A DNA stretch of 64,000 nucleotides from Sipunculus nudus. Taxonomy: Eukaryota; Annelida; Sipuncula; Golfingiida; Sipunculidae. Position numbers and translations under genes: made by a program. Within the stretch, counting starts at the first letter, position 1, and each line of letters starts with the position of its first letter. Under the pieces are notes generated by a model, which was given only the letters and a program-made list of their open reading frames with translations, was not told where the DNA came from and ran no database searches. The stretch lies in contig CM049316.1 in the NCBI GenBank assembly GCA_026874595.1, forward strand, positions 48,734,695 through 48,798,694, written 5' to 3'. Shown here piece by piece: positions 36,571 through 47,348 of this stretch.

Positions 36571-37761
36571 CCTTTGTTGGTATGATGTATAGGCAGATGC
36601 ATCTGAGACAGAGTGCATCCTTGGCAATATATCAGTGGTGGATGCATCCAGTGAGTATGTCCTTTCAATCAGTGATCCTCCGTGACCCTGGCATCCACAG
36701 TGATAGAAAGGTTTACAGGGGATCAATACATGCATGGTACAGATTACAATGGCAGGGGCATGGAGGATTCCCCCAGTTGGAGGATAATGACTGTCACCTG
36801 CCAGGGGCTGACTTTAACTCTGTTGACTTTCGCCGGCTACTAGATCAGCTATTGCTGATTTGGTCAAAGAAGCCCTGCGTGCCGATAGAACACCGCAGCC
36901 TGAGGCGATGCCTGTACCATCCACCAGTCTGGTCTCTCCCAGTTGACAGTACATCCACCATGCTGGTTAACTAGCAGGCAGCTAATGAGGCCCTGCGTAT
37001 CCTCATGTCAGGCGAGTCTCAGCAGGCACCCACTGAGCAGTTGAATATAAACAAATTTGACCCCCTCCTTTCAAGGACTGATTATTTTGATTATTAGCAG
37101 GGATTATTATGATTTAGCCCAACTTTTTCAAAATAAAAACGGGTCACGTAAAAAAGTTGTTGGATTAGTAAATGGCCCTGACTATGAGATCACACTGACT
37201 ACAAAACAAAAACAAGTTAGAATTCTGTCTATAGACGCTTGGTTGCCAGCATTTTCTAAGTTTGCGTATTTTAGACCCCAGGCTTACCACTATGAAGCCA
37301 CAGGCCTTTTCAGGCATCTGCTTCAAGTTCTGGACCTGTATAAAAGGTGTACCGACTCCTTGGCCTCGCTTCAATATGATACAGACTACCGGCAACATTT
37401 TGCAAATTGCCTCAATTCAAAATGGGGAGACCAACTTACAGATTTATATGCTGATGCCAGAGATAAGGGCACTGAAGATTCGAATCGGCCCTTTCGTGCC
37501 AAAAACACAGGTCTCCCCACAAGTTTCAGGACATCCGATGCAAAGGGAATGTGTTATTCCTTTAACAAACAAAATTTTGCATCCGGAAGCCATGCCCTTA
37601 TTGCCACAAATGTCCTGCCTGTTTGTCAGGCAAAGGCATTTCCGCCATCCATTCAATGTCAACCTGCAATCTGTTCTCCAAGAAAAAATCCAACCCAGGT
37701 CAGCCCTCCACCGGAATATTCAACAAACAGAAGTCCAATACCCATTGATAATAGTAGATAA
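36571..37761 (+). pseudogene. DIRS-like element: gag-like region
   Basis: An open frame at 37,057-37,761 follows an earlier fragment at about 36,570-36,974. It encodes a hydrophilic protein with a degenerate Cys/His cluster near its C-terminal third (CYSFNK, then HALIATNVLPVC), at the position where DIRS gag proteins carry a CCHC-type knuckle. It lies directly upstream of a DIRS-type reverse transcriptase in the same direction. The first half has no clear similarity and the frame is broken, so the gag assignment rests on order and the Cys motif. Confidence 0.55.
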
Positions 37762-37829
37762 ATTGATAAAGTGGCTTTATGGTTATGATGTATCCTTGGT
37801 AAAGAGGGTTTTTCATCAGGTTTTTCATT

Positions 37830-39323
37830 GAACTTCACAGGTTATTTAAAAGGGTACATTCCTAACAAAAATCATCTATCAGTTACTCTTTATACTACTG
37901 AAGTAGAATGTAAAAAAATACAGAACTTCAAGCTGGCTTAATTGCAGGTCCCTTTGAAAATTCACCTTTTAATGATTTGCATTTGTCACCTTTGGGTCTC
38001 ATACCCAAAAAAGATGGAAAGTTCAGACAAATTCATAACCTATCATTTCCACAAGGAAATAACATAAATGAAGGCATACTTCCCAATTTGTCAAAAGTTC
38101 AATATAAAACTGTAATTGATGCCATCAGCACCATTCAGTTGTTAGGAAGAGGGCCTTTAATTGCTAAAGCAGATATTCAGGATGCATTTCGTCTAATCCC
38201 AGTAGCTCAGCAGGATCATCATCTTTAGGGCTATATGTTCAATGGAAAATTTTATCATGATAAATGTTTACCAAAGGGATGTTCTTCTCCTTGTCAAATA
38301 TTTGAAAAATTTAGTTCTGTTCTTCACTGGATATTACAGAAAAAAATTAAGGTTAGACATCTTCACCATATTCTTGATAACTTCATGTTCTTTGGCTCGG
38401 CCAGCTCAAACGACTGCCACCAGGCCCTCACAGCCTTTCATTCGCTTGCTTCTGAGATAAAACTATAACCGAATAAAAAAAAATCAAAAACAGTACCTCC
38501 ATCAACAAGTGTTGTCATGTTTGGTATCGAAGCTGGTCAACTTCGCCTACCGGCAGAAAAAAAAATCTCAAGGAAGCATTGCAGAGGTATAGTGTCAGGC
38601 AAGAAAAAAGGTATATATAGGCTCAAAGAATTACAGTCATTACTGGGACTTCTTAACTTTGCTTTGGCAGTGGTTCCCGGTAGGGCATTCATGAGAAAGC
38701 TTCAAAATTTATGTTACTTAGAGGACCATTAATCCCTTTATTGTATACGTTTGGGTCTTGAAGGTAGAGCGGACATTGAGGCTTCGAAATTATTTATCTC
38801 CACCCGATTAAATGGTCGGGCTTTGTTTCTCAATCCGGAATGGACTGATTCATCCAGAATTCAACTTTTTACCGATGCAGCTCAATCTCTTGGCTATGCA
38901 GGGATTTATTGAGCTCAATGGTTTTCTTTCACATTGCCCAAATCCCGGAAATAAAAAAAATTACCCTTTTAGAGCTTTTTCCCAATTTTTTTGGCTTTAG
39001 AAGTCTGGGGACCACTTTGACGCAACCACCAGGTACTGTTCCGTTGTAACAATGCAGCTGTGGTGGAAATAATTAATGAAAAGTCCACAAAATAAACAGA
39101 AATTATGCAATCAGTTCGCCGCTTAGTGCTAGCAGCTATGTCTCATAATATACATTTCAAGGCTGCTCACATCCAAGGAAATGATAATGTCAGACCTCCT
39201 TTCTCGTTTTCGTGTGCAGAGGGCTTTAATTCAGTTTCAAAAGCTAAAATCGACATCCTACCACTGTTTCTCAACACCTGCTTCCTGTCGGATAGTCAAA
39301 GATTCAGCCCACTTACTTCTTGA
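37830..39323 (+). pseudogene. DIRS-like reverse transcriptase / RNase H, inactivated
   Basis: Fragments at 37,977-38,228, 38,235-38,468, 38,517-38,732 and 38,812-39,323 read in order as a DIRS-family RT: SPLGLIPKKDGKFRQIHNLS, then ADIQDAFRLIPV, then DKCLPKGCSSPCQIFEKFS. The catalytic box is HHILDNFMFFG, so the second aspartate of the usual YLDD-type motif is lost. A connection block (LKELQSLLGLLNF, VVPGRAFMRKL) and RNase H remnants (NIHFKAAHIQGNDNV) follow. There are several stops and frame changes. This is dead for reverse transcription. Confidence 0.8.
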
Positions 39324-40090
39324 CAGCTAAGCCCCAATACTTTATCAGCACACAAACAAGCCTGGCTTAAATTTTTGAATTATTCGCTAATGATCGGTAA
39401 GGCAATATCCTTACCATTGGACAGTTCAACGATAGTGCATTATATTCTTCATATACACAACAAGCAATAAGCACCAAAATCTATCACTTCTTATATGTCA
39501 GCAATAAACTTTTTTCATACCCCGCTCCCTCCGACAACTTTTTATGATTTTAGGTATAAACAAAAGAGCTGGACGTCTAGATGCACGTCTTCCTATAACA
39601 CAAGAAATGCTGGTTCAGCTTATGTCTGCAACTTCTAAAGTAATTATAAACCCATACAAATGTCCTATGTAGTAACTAGGTTTTCCTTTCTATTCCATGC
39701 CTTTTGCGGGTGGGTTAAATCACAGTGTCAGATAAGGCTAATAACACCCTGCAATTGGCAAATATAATTCTGGTTAATGATCAGATTCACATTGTAATGT
39801 CAAATTTCAAACATGCGCCTGGAAATCACGAAACCATGTTGCTTTTAAAACCATCACACAGCCTAATCTGCTCTGTAAAATCTCTACTGTTTGATTTGCG
39901 TATTCGTCCTGAAATACAAGGTCCCTTATTTATTTTTGAAGATCATCATCCAGTATCCAAAAACTACTTTAATGTTGGTTCAAAGGAAGTTCAAACCTTT
40001 ATTGGTTTAACTTCATCTAGTTACAAGTCCCATAGCTTTAGAATTGGAGCAGCAACACATGCTGCCTCACCAACAGTCTGCATATAGACC
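39324..40090 (+). pseudogene. DIRS-like tyrosine recombinase, truncated
   Basis: An N-terminal remnant (HKQAWLKFLNYSLMIGKAIS, about 39,350) and a C-terminal piece at 39,725-40,087 with SHSFRIGAATHAA match the HxxR box of DIRS tyrosine recombinases. The frame stops a few residues later, before the catalytic tyrosine. The truncation point coincides with the start of a 60-bp duplication at 40,077. Together with the upstream RT this marks the element as DIRS-type and not Gypsy. Confidence 0.7.
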
Positions 40091-40199
40091 TTTTCAAAGC
40101 CCTGAAACATGCCTGCTCAAAGTATATAATGATATCCTCTGCATATAGACCTTTTCATAGCAAGGAAACATGCCTGCTCAAAGTATATAATGATATCCT
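40077..40199 (+). repeat. 60-bp tandem duplication at the DIRS/LINE boundary
   Basis: CTGCATATAGACCTTTTCA, then GAAACATGCCTGCTCAAAGT, then ATATAATGATATCCTCTG occur twice in succession (about 40,077-40,137 and 40,138-40,199). Confidence 0.9.
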
Positions 40200-40204
40200 C
40201 TGGA

Positions 40205-41095
40205 CTCCCAACAAGTATCCATTCTTATACTATTGGATTTATCTGCTGCCTTTCATGTAGTGGATCATCAGCTCCTGTTACAACGGTTGTCCACCAGGCT
40301 TGGAATAACATGAGATGCCTTGTAATGGATCATGTCATACCTGTGCAATCGAAGTCAGTGTATTAGTGTTGCAGGTCATAAGTCTTTTACAACTGAGATC
40401 ACCTACGGTGTTCCATAAGGTTCTGTGCTGGAGCCTCTGTTTTTAACAATTTACACATTACCACTTGGTAAATTAGTACGACAGCATTGAATGGACTATC
40501 ATTTTTATGCTGATGAAAGTCAAATTTATGTATTATTTAAACCAGAATCAAAGGTTCCTATTTCTACCATTGAAACATGCTTGCATGACATAGGTGTTTG
40601 GAAGTGTCAGAATCTGCTTAAACTCAATGCTGATAAAACTGAGGTTCTGATTATCGGTACGCACCAGCAAAGGTCAAGAATTCAGTTGAAAACTCTTTTA
40701 TTAACATATTTGACGCTGTGGTTGTGCCAACAAACATTGCTAGAAACCTGGGGGTAGTGTTTGACCAAGGGCTTTGCCTTGACAAACATGTAAATTATAT
40801 TTGTAATTTGGCTTTTTACCACCTGCGTAATATAGCTAGGATAAGGGTTTCCTAAATCAAGATTCACTAATAACATTAATTCATGCGTTCATCAGTTCAA
40901 GGATTGACTGTTCCAACTCTGTGCTATGTTGTCTTCCAAGCAAGTTACTGGACCGGATACAGAGAGTGCAGGAATCTTTGCTTTAGTAGGATTCTACTTT
41001 TTATGTTTCAGTAAAACTGTGCTTTGTGTCTTGTTAAGCGCTTTTGATAACTATTTTGTTGAATTAGCGCTATATAAATTAAATATATTAATATA
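40205..41095 (+). pseudogene. CR1/L2-type LINE 3' fragment with tail
   Basis: Encodes the RT core: ILLDLSAAFHVVDHQLL (motif A region, with His where Asp is usual), a broken middle, FYADES (motif C, Glu for the second Asp), LNADKTEVLIIG and ARNLGVVFDQ. It ends in a tail containing TTAAGCGCTTTTGATAACT and AGCGCTATATAAATTAAAT, typical of LINE/SINE 3' ends. It is the longest of three copies in the window and the apparent source of the 0.49-kb pieces in the tandem units. Numerous stops make it inactive. Confidence 0.8.
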
Positions 41096-41670
41096 TTTAT
41101 TATATTATCAGGTATTCCTGAGAATATATAAAACGCAATGGGATATTGAAATCTAATGCTTATGCAAAATACATTAGGCTTCCAGTTATGAATGTTAATT
41201 GAATATAAATTTCAGCTCTGTACAGTCATCGAGCCAGCGCTGACTGCCGATACGTACCCTATGTACCTTTTATTTCATCCTTAATTATCATATGTTTGGA
41301 CAGAATTGACTGTCAACAACCATGTTTATCTGACTAATTTGTTATCTGTTATAACTTGTATTTACTCATGGGGACAGCATGGACCGCCCATAAACTTTTA
41401 ATGGTATATGAGTTCAGACCATAACTGTAAAGTCAACCACCCTCCCCCAAGCGTCCAGACTTGACTGCGCTTTGGACAGGTTTAATAGTTTTATGGCATT
41501 TTTTGTCAAGTATTATATCTTTTGTGCTGCCTCCTGAGACTTTCCTACTTCAATCAAGTGAATTTTACAGCTGCTTTCATATATACATATTAATATGTTT
41601 GATTATGTTGCAGTTATGTACTTGTTTATATACTGGTTAGCCTGCCTCTGTCATTTTTTGAAAACTTGTG
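41096..41670. other. No gene seen
   Basis: AT-rich intergenic DNA between the LINE tail and the TTAA-flanked MITE. Confidence 0.4.
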
Positions 41671-42484
41671 TTAAGCCCCTGTCACATAAACACTGCGTGC
41701 CTACAGGTGACAATTTTTGCTGTCCGCAGCTCCCCGCAGTTGGCACGGACCTGACAGTAGCTCACCCGGATCTTGTCCGGACTTGCCTGCAGGTGCGCAC
41801 GGAAGCCGGAATTGCCCGCAGCCAAGTTTTGAATATGCTCAAAACTTTGTCCGGGTTAGCTGCGGGAGTTTGCCCGCAAAAGTCTACGCAGAACACCAGC
41901 AGGAGGCCCGTAGCGGCCGCAATTCACAGGCAGTTTACCCGCTTGAAAAGTATATGTTGGCCGTGGACCTGTGGCAATTTCTGGCCAGCACGTGTCAGAT
42001 ATGGGGGCATGGACCGTGCTTTTTGCTGACAAGGAACTGTGTCGCTACTGCCGACCTGCGTGTGTTTCCCGTCATTTCTGCGGGCATGGAGCAAAGTGTA
42101 CGAGGAACGTGAGGGCATGTTGAGGGCCAGTTACTGTCTTCCTGCTAGTAATCTGAGGGCTGGCTGCGGGCAAGTTGCTTGCGTTCTGCCACTACCTCTG
42201 CCGTATAAATAGTCCTGCTACCGGCACGCACAACTCTCGCGCCTTGCAGGCAGCATCCCCGTACATGTGGCCCAGAGCTAACACGGACCTGTCTCTAAGC
42301 TCTCACGGGCCTAGCCCGGATGTTAGACGGAGCACACGCAAGGCCCACGCAAGCTTAAGAAACCTACCCAAATCTTGGCCTACCCCCCCCCCCCCCCCCC
42401 CAGAATATTTCCTGCATGCAACCTAATTCATGCACGCAACGAGCAGGTGTGGCTCACGCAGTGTTAATGTGACAGGGCCTTTAA
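41671..42484. mobile_element. TTAA-flanked MITE (piggyBac-like target site)
   Basis: TTAA at 41,671-41,674 and 42,481-42,484 flank inverted termini. The left end GCCCCTGTCACATAAACACT matches the reverse complement of the right end, AGGCCCTGTCACATTAACAC, for about 25 bp (CTGCGTG follows on both). The interior is GC-rich with a 16-17-base C-run near 42,386 and no transposase. A TTAA duplication is the hallmark of the piggyBac group, so this is probably a non-autonomous member. Confidence 0.8.
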
Positions 42485-42751
42485 CGATAAATAACTTTTG
42501 AATGGGAGTTCTATGAGACTACCCTTGGTTCATCTCTCGTTTTAATTAAATTATCTTATGGAAATTATTGTGTACTGTGTAATGTCTTTACTTTGTTTAC
42601 ATAGGCCTACCTATTTACATCATTGTACTTATCGTTTAAGGTAATAATTACTAGGGGATTTCTACAAATTAGATTTACAGGTAACCAACCTTTAACATTG
42701 CCCAAGACACTTCAGGTCATACCATGCCCCCAGTGGGGTCAGTTAGAGTTA

Positions 42752-42948
42752 GAATCGGATCCAGGGGGTCCGGACCCCCCTTTTTCATCAGAAACAACAT
42801 TTTTTTAGGGCTTCATGCAAATTTTTGCGGCCTGGACCCCCCCCCCCCCCCTTTTCCAGACCTGGGGACCTTTTTTTAGGGTTTTCATTAGTCCTCCTGG
42901 GTTGGACCTTCCCCCCCCCCCTTTTCCTAAATCCTGGATCCGCCCCTG
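42752..42948 (+). mobile_element. MITE copy 3 (GGATCC-ended 0.2-kb family) with 7-bp target duplication
   Basis: Starts GAATCGGATCCAGG and ends CTGGATCCGCCCCTG. AGAGTTA stands on both sides (42,745-42,751 and 42,949-42,955). It shares CATCAGAAACAA, GACCTGGGGACC and TTAGGGTTTTCATTA with copy 2. Confidence 0.85.
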
Positions 42949-42955
42949 AGAGTTA

Positions 42956-43173
42956 ATATAAACTATTGATGATTGGAATTTAAACACCCACTATACCCTC
43001 GGGGCAGAAATATATTCCTTTTGTATATTTATTTTGGATTTGTATTAGCTTTCTTAGCCATGATATGTATAAGCATGTTTAGCCAACAAAAGTTTGTACA
43101 TGTTCAGATAATCATTCGTCATTTTAATAAATGACATATTATACCATATATCTTGTCTTAGTTTTGTTGGTCG

Positions 43174-43257
<84 letters not shown>

Positions 43258-44099
43258 GTAGTAGGGTAGGGGATTGAGGACGGACAGATTTCTGTTTGAG
43301 ATCGGGGATTCTTGTCCTGATTTCCTGTGAGACCGTGGTTAGGGGATAGCGGACGGACCGATTTCTATTTGAGATCGGGGATTTTTGTCCTGATTTCCTG
43401 TTGTGAGAGCGTGTGCGGTGCAGGGCTGTTGATTGATTTCAGGGACTGGGGTTCTCGAGCTCATGATAATTGATTTACAGGATGTGGTTGGCGGGCGTAG
43501 TGTTTTTTCATGGTAAACTGAGTGGTTTGGCTTAAAGGGCATTAGAGCCGGGTGCCATATGTTGTTTCAGTGTGTGTTACTAGTGTTCAGGTCTGTTTTC
43601 ACCATTTCAGGAGTTAAGGACAGGGTTGTGTGAAGGAATTCGGGGGACCTGGGACCTGCTTTTCGTAGAGTGGGCCCTGTGGCAGGCGGACTTGTGGGGA
43701 GATTTGGAGGTCGGGTTTTCTCGAAACTCTCGCACAACTTAACCTTTCCATAATTGGTAGGGGTTTTGATTGACGTAAAAGTCAATTTATTTGGGGTTTG
43801 GGAAGAGCTTGTAGAGCTGAATAAGCTGTAGGCCATTCTGGACTTAAATAAGATACCTTTCCAGGATTCTCACACATTTATACTTTTTAAGATTCCGTTC
43901 TTCACATTTTTAGCAATCATTCGTTCGTTCATTCATTCATTCATTCATTTATTTTGATATAATAAATAAGTCATGAAATATTATATACTTCTTCTATTCT
44001 GTTTAAATACAAAACTTATTACAAAAATGACATGCAAAATAAAAAAAAGTTCAATATTTCTCCTCTAATTCACGTGTGAATTATAAACAGTTCATACAT
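42956..44099. other. Intergenic with (AT)n, 73-bp duplication and (TTCA)n
   Basis: A pure AT run covers about 43,177-43,253. AGGGGAT followed by a GGACGGAC/GATTTCT block occurs at 43,268 and 43,341 (73-bp duplication). (TTCA)n lies at 43,921-43,950. Minus-strand open frames at 43,339-43,836 give a Pro/Thr/Ser-rich peptide I cannot assign. The left end of the Maverick element should lie here, but its terminal repeat cannot be recognised without the right end. Confidence 0.4.
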
Positions 44100-44933
44100 T
44101 TACACAATTGTGTTGCACGCAGCCTTCAGGATTTCACTTCCAGTCAGTGGAAATATCTTGTCAATATCTTCTATTGTGATCATTGCCAGCTTCTCCATTA
44201 CACATTCTGGAACAGTTGTGCCTCGACGTGAAGCGTGGTATTGCCCTGCATGGGTATTGTAATAAAAATCACGTAACCCAATACCAAACACTTCGTTGAA
44301 TGTCAGGTGGAGACGATTTCTGTGTTTCTTGGCTTGTTGTGGCGAAGTGTCATTTTCACCAATGACAATGTTCATTTCTTCAACACCATCAACATTTTCA
44401 CCCAGCGTTATTTCCCTCGCTTTGAGACGGAATGCTTCTGCAGTGTGTATTACGGTGAGCAGGTTAGCTTTTGTCAACCTTACTTTCTGCACTCTTGTGG
44501 TCCGTGCAAAGTTAGCGATTTGAAAGCTAGGTTACGTTGACATCTCCGCTGGGTAGATTTTTCACTATAGCTGTCAGGTACCAGCTCTCGCCCAACCAAA
44601 CATTCGGTTGTATCTTGCAAAGATTTGGATCGGTTTTTTTCATCTTCTGAATTTTCTTGTTGGTTGGTAGTAGTTACAGCAGCAGCAGCATTTTTCTTTT
44701 TTTCTTCTTCTTCTAATTTTGCTTTTTCTTCTGTCTCTTTCTTTTGGGCTTTGGCCATTCTAGGTTTCTTGGCAGGTTTGTTAAATACGGTTTTACCCCT
44801 TTTTTTCTTTTTGGACTGTTTCTGATGCAGCAGGGGTTTCAGTCGCGACTGTATTTTCAACTGTTTTACCATCTTCTTTCAAAACTTGTTGGCAGGCGCT
44901 TTCGAGAAAAGCTAGCGAGTCTAATTCAGCCAT
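44100..44933 (-). CDS. Unknown Maverick gene, last in the minus-strand block
   Basis: ATG at 44,933 with a TATA box about 100 bp upstream. The first about 45 codons are mildly acidic. A frame change in an A/G-rich run near 44,795 leads into a very Lys/Glu-rich helical stretch with an alanine run (about 44,480-44,800). A second change near 44,490 leads into a C-terminal globular-looking domain of about 130 residues (44,492-44,100) with LTFNEVFGIGLRDFY and ending in AACNTIV. I do not recognise the family. It resembles the architecture of a DNA-associated virion protein, but that is speculation. It follows the capsid gene by about 290 bp. Confidence 0.5.
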
Positions 44934-45033
44934 TATTGAGGTGTTTTCTGAATGTTGAAGAGAGCTCTGAATTGAAGTTGTTTAGCGGTTGTTATAGCTG
45001 TATCAGCTGTGTTATATGTCCGTTAAAGTACTC

Positions 45034-45041
45034 CTTTTATA
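45034..45041 (-). promoter_or_regulatory. TATA box for the 44,933 gene
   Basis: TATAAAAG on the minus strand, 101 bp before the ATG. Its presence suggests this last gene has its own promoter instead of reading through from the capsid gene. Confidence 0.5.
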
Positions 45042-45049
45042 GATAAAAA

Positions 45050-45210
45050 TGGCCGGTTTGTGAGAAGTTAGGATGGAAAATTACACGTCCGTTAGTGGGA
45101 GTGGTGTGATACATTTTTCGGTTGAACGGTTATCCTGGAAAAAAACCAAGGTGAGGGACTGGCGTGACACACTTAGCGGTTTAACGGTTGTTCAGGAAAA
45201 CCAGATGTTG
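45050..45210. repeat. Imperfect direct repeat between capsid gene and last gene
   Basis: TGGCGTGACACACTTAGCGG with TTTAACGGTTGTTCAGGAAA (45,161-45,200) echoes GTGGTGTGATACATTTTTCGG with TTGAACGGTTATCCTGGAAA (45,101-45,140). The spacing is about 60 bp. Confidence 0.5.
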
Positions 45211-45222
45211 TTTGTGGCCAAT

Positions 45223-47330
45223 TTAATCATCTTGTGGTAAAGGGGGCGAAACAACTCTATAAGGCCCTCCGATAAGTATTTCGCTGTCAAACTCTGCGTA
45301 AATAACAGCTGTAAAAGCTGTGTTGTTTGTACTACCAGGCCACTGTGTGTTAGGGCACATTCCTTCTCCCAACGAATTACCGTAATCAATACGGGCTGTT
45401 AAAATTCCATTTCTGGCTTCGTTTAAATATTTTTCATTTGCAGCTCCTGTGGGTGTTAAATCATAAGCCATAAGGTTTGTACCTTTAACAAAATCAAATA
45501 AACTTACACTTATTGGCGTGTCCCCCACTGTCAAACCTAAAGTTTCTAAAAGTTGGAAATATGGTCTTTTATTTTTACCGTTTCTGTAATCCATTTCGAG
45601 TGGAATAATAGGTTCTGGAGTACCGTCTATTTTAATTTGAAATTGCCTGATGTCTAAGTTTTCAAAAAAGTAGGGGTTCATATTTTCTCGTCCTTGAATA
45701 GCAGCTGTTTTTACAAAGCCTACCATTATGGCGTGGGAGTATACCCTTGAAAATACCTTTAATTTCTGTTTGTACTTGGTTTTGGTCTATGGGTTGAGTT
45801 CTCATTAAGACATATCTTACAGGGTATCGAAATTGTAAACCTGAGGATATGTGGGATTCAATACTTTCAGAAAGTTTGACCGTGGGTTGGATCAGGTTAA
45901 TATGAAGTTTACATTTTAAAAGTTTCAATTTGTTGTTTCTTCCTGCTTCTTGCATAATGGCAAACTCTTTTGAATTTTTGTATTGGAATTCAATGAAAAG
46001 CGGTACCTTGTTTGTCAAATATCTTTCTTGGGAGGTGAGGTCACACTGTATTTTAGTCACGAAAGTAATTGGTTTGGAAGTGACACAGTTGTTAGGGTAA
46101 AACTGTAAAAATCTTTTTACGGCACCAGGGTTTCTAATGCAAGAGTAAAGTTGTTCTTCCAGGGAGGGGTAACCGTCTGCAGGAAAGAACTGGTCCTGGT
46201 CGCTTTCAGGGCATTTGACAAAAATATCGGAACTTTGCTCGTCTAAACTTTTGTCTAGGTCAAGATTTGATTTGGTTTTACCACTTGCAAACTTTCTGGT
46301 GTAAGATCCGATCAGTTCTTGAGCTGTTTTGATTGAACCACCAGATTTACATTGTGTCATTCTATTCCATACTCTTTCTTTCATGTATGTGGAGACACCA
46401 TATACTTTTTCCATGCAACTTATTGCCAAACTCGTTTCATTGTTTTTTGTGGAATATTCAAATTGTTTCCCGGTCCCAAGATCTGTCGGAGGCCATTGGA
46501 CCAAATACAAAGGTTTTCGGATGAGTTTTACTTTGTTTGTAGCGTTGTCGTAAATTTTCATGTATGTTCTACCTTCTGGAATCGGTTGGGGAATCATTGG
46601 AACCATGTAATTACTATTATTTTTACCGTTAATCAAAGTGTTATCAGATTGACTACTTTCAGGGTTTATAATATCTGTGTCAACAGTTACAGCTGACAAT
46701 GGGAGCTGACATAGCGTTTCTTCTTTCTTTCCGCTTTGAAATTGATTATTATTGTTACCGTTAAATTGAGAAGAATCACGATACATCAAAGGGTTAGGAA
46801 GCTGGAGCCACATGGGCGGTTAGTCCGGCGGTGGTCCGAGGGAAAAATCATCAGAGTCAACCGGGGCTCTAGAAAGCGGGACAGAATTGTAATACCCAGG
46901 CTCGTCTTTGTAAAAACCGTTGGACTCAGACAAGTATTGTTCTTTAGAACCTTCAGTATTGGACAGATTTTGTTCCATGAAACACCTGTATGGGTATATG
47001 GTGGTGTTTTCAGTAATAGTTCTACCGTTTAGTTTCATTTCCATATCGCCGAAAACGCTGGTGGGGATCGGTTTACACGGGCTATGAAATGGTCCCTGAT
47101 TCTCTGACAGGGCATGTCGTTTTCTTGCATGATGGCAAATTCTGTTTCCAGTTTCATCGTGTGTAGTTCGATAAGATCTAAACAAAACCCGGAATGTCAA
47201 ACTGTATGGCAGAGTTTCTCTGCAAATCATCTCGGGGGGAAAATTCTACCCATTTGTGAGAGGCGATTTGTTTCTGTACAACCGGGGGTGAAAATAGATC
47301 CAAATTGTGAGAAATATCGGGAGAAGCCAT
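45223..47330 (-). CDS. Major capsid protein, double-jelly-roll (F54H12.2-like) family, interrupted
   Basis: ATG at 47,330; the last codons lie at about 45,226, giving about 690 residues if continuous, a normal size for hexon-like capsid proteins. The N-terminal part (47,330-46,820) contains LDLFSPP and DMEMKLNGRTI followed by YPYRCF. The C-terminal part contains YFFENLDIRQFQIKIDG, then LMAYDLTP and TAVIYAEFDSEILI, all at the places expected for the invertebrate F54H12.2-like family, which I regard as Maverick major capsid proteins. The protein forms the icosahedral shell. The frame changes near 47,170-47,230, 46,820 and 45,700, leaving three main fragments. The middle fragment (46,813-45,662) is less recognisable to me. 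Family assignment is from memory of the family pattern, without a search. Confidence 0.75.
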
Positions 47331-47348
47331 GCTTCACTAATACACACT

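Noticed and set aside
43339-43836. Pro/Thr-rich minus-strand protein (possible LINE or gag N-terminus)
   Set aside because: The frame spans a 73-bp tandem duplication, has low complexity and has no partner domain.
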